From Labia minor (Eukaryota; Arthropoda; Insecta; Dermaptera; Spongiphoridae): DNA of 64,000 bases. The first letter of the stretch is position 1; each line of letters starts with the position of its first letter. Positions 1-10,351 of the stretch are shown in pieces. Made by a program: the position numbers and the translations under genes. The DNA lies in contig OY720348.1 of NCBI GenBank assembly GCA_963082975.1, positions 75,479,719 through 75,543,718 on the forward strand. The letters are read 5' to 3'. The notes under the pieces were generated by a model. It saw only the letters and a program-made list of their open reading frames with translations. It made no database searches and had not been told where the DNA came from.

Positions 1-432
1 TGAAGTGAAAGGATATTAATATGATTAATAAAATTTGAAAATAAAAGATTCTAGAAATGGCCGGAATAAATTACGTAAAGGGCTTTTCCAGTTTGCCACT
101 CGACTCTCCTCTATCCCTACCTCTACAACGATGAACAATAAATAAATACCTTAAATACCTCAAGTGGTGGTAAATAAAGTTACGAATCCTGATGAAAGCT
201 TACCTTATAAAAGAAAAAAATATATGATTTATTAAAAAAAAAAAAATGAGATGTAGATAAAAATGTGATTTCAAAAAAAAAATATAAATATATAAATTAT
301 ATTATAATAAATATACTAATAGTTTAAAAACATTAACAATAAAATAAAATAATTTTAAATAAACACAACTAATATAACAACAACAAAAAAAAAAAATCAA
401 TCCCCTATTTAAAATAGCTAAAACAAGTAAAT

Positions 433-601
433 GAATGTCGAAAATTGAATTTGGACATGATTAGGGTCTATTTACAATAAACTCAATAATAATAAATGGA
501 AAACTTTTATTTTATGTAGAGAAAATATCCAAACCACCGAATTTAATAGTTAGATTTACATTACTTTGCATCTTAACTAATCGATGTAGCTGATCAAAAT
601 C
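433..601 (-). mobile_element. mariner end fragment interrupted by a hAT element
   Basis: The block matches the 5' end of the mariner at 28231-28881 over its non-coding leader (for example AATGGAAAACT, TTAATAGTTAG) and finishes with the terminal repeat TGATCAAAATCCATGCAAG. The last bases of the terminal repeat reappear after the hAT insertion, as CATGCAATCAC from 867. No transposase code remains. Confidence 0.75.
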
Positions 602-609
602 CATGCAAG

Positions 610-866
610 CAGTGGTGTATTGGGAGGGGAACGACGTTCCCTTACCTTTTTTCAGAACCGGAACGCGTTCCAGTACTTTTTCATGTCCCGACAACTCCCA
701 CTTAAATCTACTGTTAGAATTTCTTTTTTTGTGTTCGTTAATATTTTGTATAGGAAAAATGAGAAAAAATAAAAACTTATACGGAAAAAAATAGTTTACT
801 TTAAATAGGATTTTTTTTGCTTCTACTAGGCGTTCCCTTACTTCTTATTTTACCAATACATCACTG
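610..866. mobile_element. hAT miniature element, family 1
   Basis: Ends are CAGTGGTGTATTGG and CCAATACATCACTG, inverted with one mismatch. It is flanked by CATGCAAG (602-609) and CATGCAAT (867-874), an 8-bp duplication with one difference, as hAT elements make. A second copy at 50640-50903 shares the interior. It sits inside the terminal repeat of a mariner element. It is too short to encode a transposase. Confidence 0.88.
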
Positions 867-1059
867 CATGCAATCACCTTTTATTTAAAGAATTATAAAT
901 TATTTGAGAATGAAATGAAAAACTTTATTTTTCGACGACATACAGTTTTTAAGCCAACGTTTACAGCCAATGCAAGACACAATTAATATCCTGCTAAATT
1001 TATGAAAAACTTAAGAGCAACCGCGTTCAAAAAATTTGAAAATCGATGGAGAATATTGG

Positions 1060-1440
1060 GAGTTGAAATTGAGGTCAAGGGATGTTGACGACAAGGGTGT
1101 TTCAACCTCCTCACTCCACTTCCTTGTCCCTGGTTGTAAATGCAACCGTGGCCTTTCCTGTGGAACGGGATGCTTGAACCCCTGATCAGGCCTTGGTGGC
1201 GGCCAGTAAAAAAGTCTCCCACCCCCTTCTCCCCCACAACCGATAAGCCAGTAGGGGGCGGGATTAATATATAAATTGGAACACTAACCCCGCAAGGGAC
1301 TCTTCCGTTTAGATTCGTGATGGTTATGATGATGAGAGTGTGTGTGTATTTGCCTATGTATATTTATTGTAAATAAACCACTTTATAGAAAAACCAAAAC
1401 AAGAAGTGTTGTTACTCTATCAAGATAATATATACCCCGA
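1060..1440. other. unassigned GC-richer block with TATA-like and AATAAA-like motifs
   Basis: About 380 bp of clearly higher GC content than its surroundings. It contains ATATATAAATTGG near 1267 and TAAATAAACC near 1370, roughly the order of promoter and polyadenylation signals in a long terminal repeat. I could not define terminal repeats or a target duplication. It could be an old solo LTR-like relic or part of an unknown element. Confidence 0.25.
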
Positions 1441-2353
1441 GACAACGATCCAACCCCTCCCAAACCACTACATATACATAACATATTATTATTATATTAT
1501 ATTATATTATATTGAATTCTGCAACTATAATGAGTCCTATAAATAGCAATTCATTGGGGAAAAAATAATTAATAATATAAATATATATATTATTATTATT
1601 ATATGGTATAAAGTAAATTTATTTATTAAAATAAGATATTTTTTTATTTATTTCGTATTATAATCATTAATGTAATTAATTACCATGCATGAAAATAAAA
1701 TCTATTTAATACATAGAATATTAATTTAAGTTTAGAAATAATTACAGGTCGATGGTTGGTGGTGGGGTGGGTTGTGAAAGGATAACTAATTATTTAATCC
1801 AATGCCATAAATTACATCCCTTGGTGCGTGCATCGTTTTGAATATTATTCAATTACTTGTGTTCCATAATAAATACATTTTTCAAAGCACCATCGCCCTT
1901 CGTTTATCAATTGGGAGGTCATCGAAATGGTTTTTAAACTCCTCATTCGAGTGAATAGATGAAAGGCGATTGGGGGGAAGGCATCAAAGAACCTAATGGA
2001 GAGGGTTGAATATGGGGAGGCGGCTAAGAGTGGAGGTAACTTGGCTTAATGGAGCTTCTAAATCCGAAAAGATTTTTCGTATTAATCAAAGGAGAACGAG
2101 ATGGATTAAGAAGCCCTTTTCGTATTCAGCAAACAAAATGACAAGCACGACAAATTAAATAACCAAGAGAAAATACGCTTAAGTTTTTAATTTTCTACGT
2201 TCGGATATCGATAAAATAAATATATATAAAGATATAAATTATAAGATATTAATCAATTAATTAATTTTCTACTCCTTTTATTCTGCCGAATACCAGCAAA
2301 CTTGTTATATAGATAGAAAGAAAAATTAATAAATATATAATATAATAAAATAA

Positions 2354-2643
2354 GGCGCCATTGGGTGTGTGGGTAGCGAACCTGCCTCACATTCGCATGG
2401 CATGGTCCCGGGTTCAAGTCCCGGGCCTGGCAAGGGCATTTCCCTAGCTGGGGTCTATGGGACGGAGTCAACCCAGCCTCCCGGAACAACATTGGGGAAA
2501 AGCTACTTGATAGCGCCTCCGATCAAGAAAATCAAGGTAAAGGTTAAGAGGACCCGTTCTACTGATCATAGGACACCTCATTGATATAACCGACTTGATA
2601 GGCGTTGTCCTTGCGTAAGGCGAACAAAGTCAGAGGTTTTTTT
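2354..2643 (+). mobile_element. tRNA-derived SINE, full-length copy 1
   Basis: The head GGCGCCATTGGGTGTGTGG is followed by a region resembling the RNA polymerase III A box (GGGTAGCGAACC) and a B box GGTTCAAGTCC, as in tRNA-derived SINEs. The body is about 200 bp and ends GTCAGAGG plus a T run rather than an A tail. It is flanked by an imperfect duplication of about 18 bp (2336-2354 and 2644-2661; TATAATATA core). It is on the strand opposite to robo. Confidence 0.85.
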
Positions 2644-3390
2644 TATAATATAGTAAATAAGCATAAATCACATAGAGAAATTGTAGAATCCCAATTGTGA
2701 ATTTAAGATTATGATTAGAAAGAAACTAGCATTTTTAAGAAAAAGAAACAAATCAAAATACCAAGTAAAATTTGGATTAATTCAATTAAATATCGATTTG
2801 TTATTAAGCGTTATTTCAATGAAACTTATAAATAGGGTCGATGGCTTTAGGGTAACCGTAGGCGTATTTGATATTTCTAGATAAGGTTTCCATTTTTTTT
2901 TTGTTTTCTATTCAGGAGATCTTTTCGTGAGTAGGTGGTTCCTTTGACCGTTTTTGGACATCGGATGCAATTTCGAAACAAGCTTAGAACAAAGAGATAT
3001 CAAGTGTTAAAACAGGGCAGACAGTTAACTTGGAGTGGAGGAAAGGGGGTCAAGGGTCAATTGGACTGATTTGGACGTCACACAGTCTTTTAACTTTAAA
3101 ATTTAGTATTTGTTTATAATGTTGAACCTGATATGTTTTTGCAGTTGCATGTGTTTATTAACATTTAACCTTCGATTTTATTACAATATACTGACGCTGT
3201 TATTTGTTTATTATTTTTTATTAGAAATTTTAATAAAAAACAATCCAAGATTGACTTAAAATAGGTTTTCATATAACAAATTGGGGAAAGAAAACATTCA
3301 ATTCAATGGTTTGAAATTGAAAATAATTTCAAAAGTTATTATTTACTGATTAATAAGTGGATAATTAGAAAACGATTAACGAACAAAGTA

Positions 3391-3910
3391 ATGGGTTGAT
3401 GGAAAAATCATGACGTTTTTATATGGTGCATGAACTTTTGGAACGGAACGAAACCGTTATTGTCAACAATTGACGAAACTTGACACTGAAATTAAAAAAA
3501 GGCCTGCTTTGGTCAACGGAAGAGGGGTAATTTTTCATCAAGACAACGCGCGACCACACACGGCAATGTCGAAACAGCACAAAATGAGGGACTTAAATTG
3601 GGAGGTTTTGAAGCATCCTCCCTATTCTCCGGATCCTGCTCCTTCCGATTTTCATCTTTTCAGGTAGTTACAAAATTATTTAAACAAAAAAAAATTCAGT
3701 TCAATCGAACAAGTGAAAAATGCCCTTGATTCGTATTTTTCTTCTAAACCAGAGAATTTTTATTTTAGAGGCATTAATATGTTAGTAGAGAGATGAGAGA
3801 AAGTTATTTTAAATGGGGGAAACTATATAATTGAATGAATAAATGAAAAAATTAAAAAAACAGGTTTTTTATTTCATACAAAAAACGTCATAATTTATCC
3901 ATCAACCCAA
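3391..3910 (+). mobile_element. internally deleted mariner (DD34D) with transposase C-terminal half
   Basis: Inverted ends of about 35 bp (TGGGTTGATGGAAAAATCAT on the left; rc of the right TGGGTTGATGGATAAATTAT) are flanked by TA at 3389-3390 and 3911-3912. Translation of about 3430-3830 gives mariner transposase from LTKLDTEIKKRPALVN through GVIFHQDNARPHTA to HPPYSPDPAPSDFHLF, with the second and third catalytic Asp 34 residues apart, then a C-terminal tail. A stop follows HLFR and another lies in LVER. The first two-fifths of the gene are deleted. It is a dead plain DNA transposon, opposite in orientation to robo. Confidence 0.9.
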
Positions 3911-4053
3911 TAGAAGAAAAAGACAATTTATTATTCCTAAAGATAGAGATTAGTAAGGATATGGATGGTTAGATTTAGTTGGAGATATATTAGTATCGAA
4001 AAATCGAATTTCCCATCATTTGAGGTCCAATGAACTCAATGAATGCTTACGAC

Positions 4054-4165
4054 CAGCGTTTTTCATGAGTATTTATGAAATTAGATTATTACAAGAATTA
4101 AGGAGGGCGCAAGAATTTTTTTTAAAAAAAGGGGGGCGCCGGTACAGAAAGGTTGGAAACCACTA
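4054..4165. mobile_element. short hAT element, family 2, beside the Ig4 exon
   Basis: The left end CAGCGTTTTTCA and right end GGAAACCACTA match the element at 13010-13261, including the shared right part ACGCCGGTACAGAAAGGTTGG-like block (here GCGCCGGTACAGAAAGG). Flanks CTTACGAC (4046-4053) and CCTACGAC (4166-4173) form an 8-bp duplication with one mismatch. It ends 91 bp from the robo Ig4 donor site. Confidence 0.82.
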
Positions 4166-4256
4166 CCTACGACATTCAGTGAAATTTGGTTTGTTGTCAT
4201 TAAATAAGTTAGAGGAGGAAATAGTTTTTCGAACCAAACTACCACATCTGTCTTAC

Positions 4257-4534
4257 CTGGATGAGGGCCCGTGCTGTAGTCGATCCGACTTCGCTCAAAG
4301 CAGAACATACAAAATAGCCAGCATCATCGCGTGTCATCGGGGAAATGACCAAAGATCCGTTTTCGTGTACGTGAATTCGTCCATAGGTTTGCCCAGGAAA
4401 CATAAGAAGTTGAGTGCCCTCGCGAGACCAAAAAACACTCGGAACAGGAGAACCACGAGCTTCACAATCCAATTGTAATTTCACGCCTTCGAAGATGATC
4501 GCTTCATGGGGTTGACGTACCAAAACAGGAACCG
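4257..4534 (-). CDS. robo: robo exon: complete Ig4
   Basis: A 278-bp exon encodes all of Ig4 without an internal intron, unlike Ig2 and Ig3. The acceptor is TTGTTTGTTGTTTCAG and the donor is ATCCAG followed by GTAAGACAG. The peptide opens VPVLVRQPHEAIIFEG, continues LQLDCEARGSPVPSVFWSRE (B-strand cysteine and core tryptophan), then TQLLMFPGQTYGRIHV, and closes with DDAGYFVCSALSEVG (F-strand cysteine). SVFWxxEGxxxLMFP is specific to arthropod Robo Ig4. Entry is phase 1 and exit phase 0 after ARALIQ. The opening strand is more divergent from Drosophila than the rest. Only 91 bp beyond the donor lies a 112-bp hAT element (4054-4165). The next exon (Ig5) is left of the window. Confidence 0.95.
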
Positions 4535-4733
4535 CTGAAACAACAAACAATCCAATTCTTTTGTATTGTACTTATTAAACAATTTCATGTAAAATCAATC
4601 AAAATCTTTCCCAAGTCAATGGGATCAATTTATTTTCAATTATATATATAATTCCTTTCAGATAAAATTATATATTATATATATTTAGTTTAATGAATAA
4701 AGTCCGTTCTAATTGTATACAGATCACATATTA

Positions 4734-4760
4734 CCCCCCCCCCCCCCCGGGAGGGGGGGA
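4734..4760. repeat. C15 run followed by a G run
   Basis: Fifteen C residues (4734-4748) run directly into GGGAGGGGGGG. The two halves can pair as a hairpin, and the G-rich strand could stack as a quadruplex. Such tracts are also common places for sequencing or assembly error. Confidence 0.9.
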
Positions 4761-5212
4761 GAAGCTATTGGGAGCTCAGAGTGGAAATTTGATGGAAATC
4801 AATTGATTAATCATTGAATCAAGTCAAAGCGGCCTCTCAGATCAGGCCATTAACGATATTATTAAATCATCATGGCTAGGGAATGAAGTATCATTCAAAT
4901 GGACCATTAGACCTAATCCGATGATGTAAGATTAAATGGCAAATACCCATTGAAACCGTTAATAGTCATTAGTGGAGGAAAAATTTCCTAAATATATAAA
5001 TAATAGTAATTGAATTATATGCGATAAGTAACAAAAGATTGAAATAAAATAAAGTATATATAAATAAAATATTTACTTACATAATAAAATTAAACCATAA
5101 TAGAAAGAATGGAATGCATATTGTTCTATTAAAAAAATACATTTTTCAATAAAAATCATCATTGGGACTAAAATAACTTTGGAACTTTCAGTTAATGTGA
5201 ATCGTTTTTCTA

Positions 5213-5333
5213 GGCTGGGTTGACTCCGTCCCATAGACCCCAGCTAGGGAAAATTCCCTTGCCAGGCCCGGAACTTGAAACCGGGACCATGTGAATGGGA
5301 GGCAGGTTCGCTACCCACACACCCAATGGCGCC
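5213..5333 (-). mobile_element. tRNA-derived SINE, 3'-truncated copy 2
   Basis: Reverse-strand copy keeping the tRNA-like head, both promoter boxes (B box here GGTTTCAAGTTCC) and the start of the body up to GTCAACCCAGCC, after which similarity stops. About 160 bp of the 3' body is missing, which is unusual for a retroposed SINE because those normally lose the 5' end; a later deletion is more likely. Confidence 0.8.
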
Positions 5334-5950
5334 CTTCTAATACAGATATATAATTTAATAAATAAATAAATATAAAATTAAACAAATATTAATAATAAAA
5401 ATAATTGATAAATGACTTATATTTTTTTTAATTTAAAGAGAAATTACTACAAGGTTCTTTAAATGGTGTTCAGGTCACTTGAAAGAGAGAAGTAAGGATA
5501 TATGTTCATGTTTTTTTGTGTTTTTTCATTACATATTAATATATTTCTTTTATTGTTATCATATTTATTTCAGCTATGATTGGTCAAAGCAATTGAAAGG
5601 GGCTTTTGTAAATTATTATACATTATGCACTACGCATTTCTTAAATAATGATAAATTACAGATGATTAAAGTAATAACACTGTAATTACGCCGATAAAAT
5701 GTTCTTAAATTATATAAACGTGGCATTCAGGTTGTATATTTTTAATCTGTTTTTTTTCTTTTAATTTTCTTTTATTTTATTATTTTATTAGCGAGTGAAA
5801 TTTTAAGACGAGGTCGCTCACACTCCCCCATCCATATGCAAGCTATTCACCCTATTTTACCTGCAAGCGACACCCACATTCACCTTTCTTTTCTTCTTGT
5901 CAAACAACACCAAATTAATCTATACTATAATCGAATTAAATTCTTATTAA

Positions 5951-6542
5951 AATAGTATTGCGATCACGAAAATTTCCGATGTTGAGATTTTGATGTTTTT
6001 ATACGTTTTGAAGGTTCCTGAATCATTTTCACTAAAGTTGAGAAAAATGTCTGTGTGTGTGTGTATGTGTGTATGTATGTAGACAAGATTACGCAAAAAC
6101 GGTTTGAGCTAGAATCATGAAATTTGGTATACGGGAATTATTCAAAATTTGTAGTTTTCTAGCAACTATTGAGAAATGTAGCTCAACCGGGAGAGGGTCA
6201 TTACCTACAACGTTTTGATTTTTTTTCCTCTAAAGTGACCGTAAAAATAAAGATATATCTTTGATAATTTTTCACATGATTAAAAATTGTATAAAACTGC
6301 TATATATAGAATTTCAGCTTGATTGAATTGCTGAAAGTACCGGAATTAATATTTTAACACTTCAAATAATGCGCCCAAACGTGACGTGGTGCCATCAACC
6401 AAGAGCCGAACATGCGCTGGTTTAATAAATATTATTTATTAATTTTAATTTATAATTTTTATTAAATTTAATTTAAATATAATATATGTTAATTAATCCA
6501 ATTCAAATTTGCGAGATAGCCGAGTGGAGACACTCCAGCTAA
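5951..6542 (-). mobile_element. HINE-A copy 1 (Helentron-like non-autonomous element)
   Basis: Reverse-orientation copy running from ATAGTATTGCGATCACG through the TG/TATG microsatellite to GCGAGATAGCCGAGTGG and the terminal GGAGACACTCC hairpin. The 3' terminal hairpin is eroded. Architecture is described under the copy at 44186. Confidence 0.82.
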
Positions 6543-7419
6543 TTTTTTTTATCATTTGTATAAAAAAACAAAAAAAAAAGCGCTGAGGTGAAGACTTTGT
6601 AAATGAACTGGACATGGGATGGTTGCCAGGAGGATTGTAACGAGTCCAATGCGTCATTTGTTCATTTTTTAGTGCTTTTTAATAGATCCTTCCCTTCCTC
6701 CACCCTCCAAAACAAGATGTCAGCAATTGGATGAAACGAATATCAAATGGATGAATGACAAAGAGAATACAAAGCTGTTACAAAGGGTGGATACCATTCC
6801 TATGAAATAGTAGGTGGATGAATGGTGAGCCTGACGATGACATGCGGCCATTTTTAATAACACGGCATTATTTATTGGACCAAAGTCACATTGAAAAATC
6901 AAATTAGTATTGTCTTATTCTTCAATTTCAGTCCATTGCATGTTTGAATCCCTACTGAAGTATTTTGTCCGTCTGATACACACATTCACAAATTTACATA
7001 TATGTATAAGAATTGGAATTTTTTTTTACAACTGCAGACTGAACGAAAGTGTGCAATAAATAAAAACAGAATAGGATATTTTTAGTGATGCTTTACGATT
7101 TAATGTCCCAAAAATCCATTTCCTACATTTTTATGTGAGTATAAATGGGAACAATTTAGCACCTATATTATTGATCTGATAAAATTCCAATTTGTAGATT
7201 GTAATAAATAACCAAACAACAAGTTCAATTCTCTATGAAATATTCGACTTTTAGATTGCAGTAATTTCAAATTCTTTTCTTGTTTTTTAATTTTCAAAAA
7301 ACATATTGCATTGATAAAAAAAAATACGAGTATATATTTATTTTCGAAATATCTTTAAGAATATACTTTTCTATTTTATTGAAGTTGTCTTTAAAATATA
7401 CTGTGACATAGAACTAGGG

Positions 7420-7727
7420 CAGTGATTCCCAAAGTGGGCGCTACCGCCCTCTCGTGGGTGCTACAGCGATTCAGAGGGGCGGTGAGTTTAGGGAAACTTT
7501 AGGGAAAATTACTAATATATTAGTTTTCTATTTTGAGTTCAATAAAGAGTTTTATAATTTCAAACCTCAATGGTTCTAATTTACACTCTTCTATATAATA
7601 TGATGCAAATAGGTACACATATCTTTCTGTTTAATTGATATTAAAATTTTTAAAAAAATGTTAATTTTGAGGGGGCGGTGAGTAAAACTTTTTCTGAAAA
7701 TGTGTCCTATAAGTTCGAGAACCACTA
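7420..7727. mobile_element. hAT element, family 3
   Basis: Left end CAGTGATTCCCAAAGTGGGC and right end (reverse strand) TAGTGGTTCTCGAACTT are typical hAT termini. The putative duplication AACTAGGG/ATCCAGGA matches at only five of eight positions, so the copy is old. The interior is AT-rich with GC-rich sub-terminal parts and no coding capacity. Confidence 0.7.
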
Positions 7728-7994
7728 ATCCAGGATATGGATCTTGGGGATGTCAGTTAAATGAGATCCTTGAAACGGAATTTGTTTCAAATATGAATTT
7801 AATAGATGGCGCTACAGAAGACAACATGGCTGACTTGTTGTATAATCATATGGATGGTCTGTGGTAATTATTTTAATATCAAATGTAAACAAAATGGCTT
7901 TTAATGTAGGTATAATTTTATTATTATAGAAATTATTTTATTATTAATTATTAAAGTATATATATATTATATTATATGTATATACATATATTTA

Positions 7995-8193
7995 GGCTAA
8001 TTATACAGAACAGTCATCGAGTCACGGACTTGGATAAAACTTTACCAGTAGGTTCCTTTTGCAATTTTTATCTCGTAAACTAGAAGAGGCCCGAAAAAAT
8101 TTCATAAGATAAGTTTATTTGGAATTGTAAAAGGAAACCACTGGTAAAGTTTTATCCAAATCTATGTACCAAAAGCTCTTTTGAATAATTACC
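7995..8193. repeat. inverted-repeat element sharing ends with 48105-48216
   Basis: The two halves are imperfect inverted copies: GGATAAAACTTTACCAGT near 8032 and its complement ACTGGTAAAGTTTTATCC near 8141, with outer parts GGCTAATTAT and GAATAATTACC. The same ACTGGTAAAGTTTTATCC and GAATAATT words occur in the element at 48105. It is probably a miniature inverted-repeat element; its superfamily is unknown. Confidence 0.6.
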
Positions 8194-8332
8194 TATAACC
8201 TATAACTATTATTGATTTAAATTACATCTTAACCTATTTTAAAATATTTTTATTAAAAAGATATTAATTATATATTGAATTGCTTGTTTCATCTAGATGT
8301 ATAAATTCAATAAAAATAACATTTAAAAAATA

Positions 8333-8926
8333 TATGTTTAATAGAACAGATTTAATAGCGAGATCATCACAAGTTTTGTAAACACTATTTTGTAATTTTA
8401 ACTAATTTTCAAATAAATATTGTATATTACATAAAACATTATTCGTTTCTTTTAGATTGGTTAATTACATTAAAGTATGGAATTTTCAGTTAAGTGAAAA
8501 ATTATTTATTTGCATATAAATCCAACATGGAAAAAACATAACTGATTGCTGCTTTTATCCTAATTTTATTCCCAATATTCCTTCTAAATAAATTTATAAA
8601 ACCTTGCAAGTCCGCTTTTTTTAAAAATAAAAATTAGTTCCATATTTTTTATGAAGGAATATTGTGAATGTTGGGAATTAAAAAATTGTAGAAAATTTTA
8701 TGTTAAATGAAAAATTATCTATTTGGAGATAAATATTGGTTTAATATTCAAATAAATAATTTTTCATTAAACAGAAAATTTTCTAAATCTTTTTATGTAA
8801 TTAACATATCTAAAAGAAACGAATAATTTTTTATGTATATATACAATATATATTTGAAAATTAATAATAATAAAAATTATAAAATTATATTTACAAATTA
8901 TGTGATGATCTCACTATTAAACATAT
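8333..8926. repeat. foldback element, long inverted arms (FB family, complete palindrome)
   Basis: The arms are close to 290 bp each. The left begins TATATGTTTAATAG and the right ends CTATTAAACATAT; inner words TTATTCGTTTCTTTTAGAT and GAGATCATCACA recur in complement. The left arm has an extra 14 bp (AACAGATTTAATAG). Arms differ at many positions, so the element is not new. Related left-arm pieces lie at 9825-9990 and 56645-56985. Confidence 0.75.
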
Positions 8927-9330
8927 CTTATTTACATATTGTTTTTTTCATATATTGTATTAAATGTTTGCAATTGCTGCCTTCGGATTTCGAATTTGTA
9001 TGTACGCGGTAGTCTGTGACGAGGGGATAACACCAACGGGGTATCAGCTCAATGGGACCGGTGTAACTCGAACACCAGATGGCGTTACATGAAAACGGTT
9101 GACTCTTCAGGCGCCCAATAGATGGCACCGCAAAAAAAAATGACCGAAGATCACCCCCTCCCACAGGCCTTCCGAATTCCCTGCAATTATTTGAATATCA
9201 AACTCGATAACCGCATACCATCCGTACACATAATATTCGAAACAAACCCAGCAAACATGGTATTAAAGGTAAGTAAATTTCTTATTATTTAAATTATTTT
9301 ATTATTTAATTATTAATTATTTTTTATATG

Positions 9331-9560
9331 CGCATATATTTAGAATTTATCGCTAAAAATACCGGAATTAATTTTTTAGCACGTTGACTAACAATCACGC
9401 GCCAGCATGTGACCAGATGCCCTCAACAAAGAGCCAAACTCGCGCTGGTTTAATAAATACTATTTATTAATTTTAATTTATAATTTAATTTAAATATAAT
9501 ATATATGTGTTAATTTATCCAATTGGAATTTGCATGATAGCCGACCGGAGACATCCCACA
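9331..9560 (-). mobile_element. HINE-A copy 2, diverged 5' part only
   Basis: Matches the 5' portion of the family in reverse (ATACCGGAATTAATTTTTTA, the CGCGCCAGCATGTGACC block, AATTTGCATGATAGCCGACC, GGAGACATCCCAC). The microsatellite and 3' hairpin are absent. It is the most diverged copy in the window. Confidence 0.65.
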
Positions 9561-9824
9561 TTTTTTTCATTTATAAATTTACCCAAATGTTCGTAAATCA
9601 GTTGTTTGATAAACTTAGATGATTAAAAATGCGTTGGATTAATTATTCTTAGTTAATCCATGATTTATGGATTTCTTGTGATCTTTTTAAATAGTATCTT
9701 TTTGGAAATAGAAATGATTATTTATTTATTTATAAATTTCCTTCTCACTAAGAACAATTCGTATGTGTTTCTCTCGTTTCAAATATTGGCATTGAAGAAA
9801 TTTTTAATCCATACATATTAAATA

Positions 9825-9990
9825 TTAACAAGAACATTATTCGTTTATTTTATTTATGTAAATTACATAAAAGTAGGTGGAGTTTTCTGTTAATTTAAAT
9901 TATTTATTTGGATATTTGAAAAAAGCATATTTGATTTCTGTAATGCTAATTTTATATCTCAATAAATAATTTTTAAATTCCCAATATTCA
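9825..9990. repeat. FB family fragment
   Basis: Shares ACATTATTCGTTTATTTTAT, the AAATTACATAAAAG word and the downstream ATTTATTTGGATAT to CCCAATATTC section with the left arms at 8333 and 56645. The outer end is missing. Confidence 0.6.
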
Positions 9991-10351
9991 TACAAAAAAA
10001 TTTAAAAATGCCTTCCTCGTCGGTCGGTAAAAACGCTCACACATGTCCAACCTGTTTGCCATCACTAGAGGTGAAAAAAAATAGCATTGAGTGATCACCT
10101 CTGGTACGGATACTCTGTGGATAACACAACTGGGGGAAGATTTTATAAGACTAAGGAAATTCCCTTTTAAATTGCTCTGCAGCAGTGCGATCTCTTGAGC
10201 GCCTGCAGAGTTAAAATTGGGTGTCTGCAGTGCCATTTCTTATTGTGTGCTTAAAAACTAAACAAGGATTCAGCTGGGTGGGCTGAGTGAGATGGGCCTG
10301 GTGGTATGGATACAAAATTTAGATTAAATTCAATTAATATATAAAATAAAA

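Larger units (their letters stand above)
1..4256 (-). other. robo: robo intron 3' of the Ig4 exon (partial)
   Basis: Only the first 4.26 kb of this phase-0 intron is visible. It holds a mariner end with a hAT inside it, a SINE, a deleted mariner and a short hAT, each listed separately. The stretches 1-424, 881-1059, 1481-2335, 2662-3388 and 3913-4045 are AT-rich with short homopolymers and a TATTA-type run near 1495-1515; I see no genes or recognisable repeats there. 1060-1480 is a GC-richer block, listed on its own. Confidence 0.85.

Noticed and set aside
603-794. Frame in hAT family 1, with a relative at 50631-50909
   Set aside because: The copies differ by indels and the 260-bp element cannot encode a hAT transposase; no domain is recognisable.
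2369-2584. Open frame also seen at 39380-39637 and 46649-46849
   Set aside because: It is the SINE body read through; the frame begins inside the tRNA-like head and is not conserved between copies.
4020-4478. 152-codon plus-strand frame
   Set aside because: It is the antisense shadow of the robo Ig4 exon joined to the hAT at 4054-4165.
6935-6960. B-box-like GTTTGAATCCC
   Set aside because: Isolated word with no A box or tRNA fold.
8928-9164. 78-codon minus-strand frame over a GC-richer island
   Set aside because: The frame gains length only from GC content; no homology, and the plus-strand splice-like signal points the other way.
9988-10236. 82-codon minus-strand frame
   Set aside because: No domain recognised; it includes the HINE-C end and an FB fragment, so it is probably mobile-element sequence.
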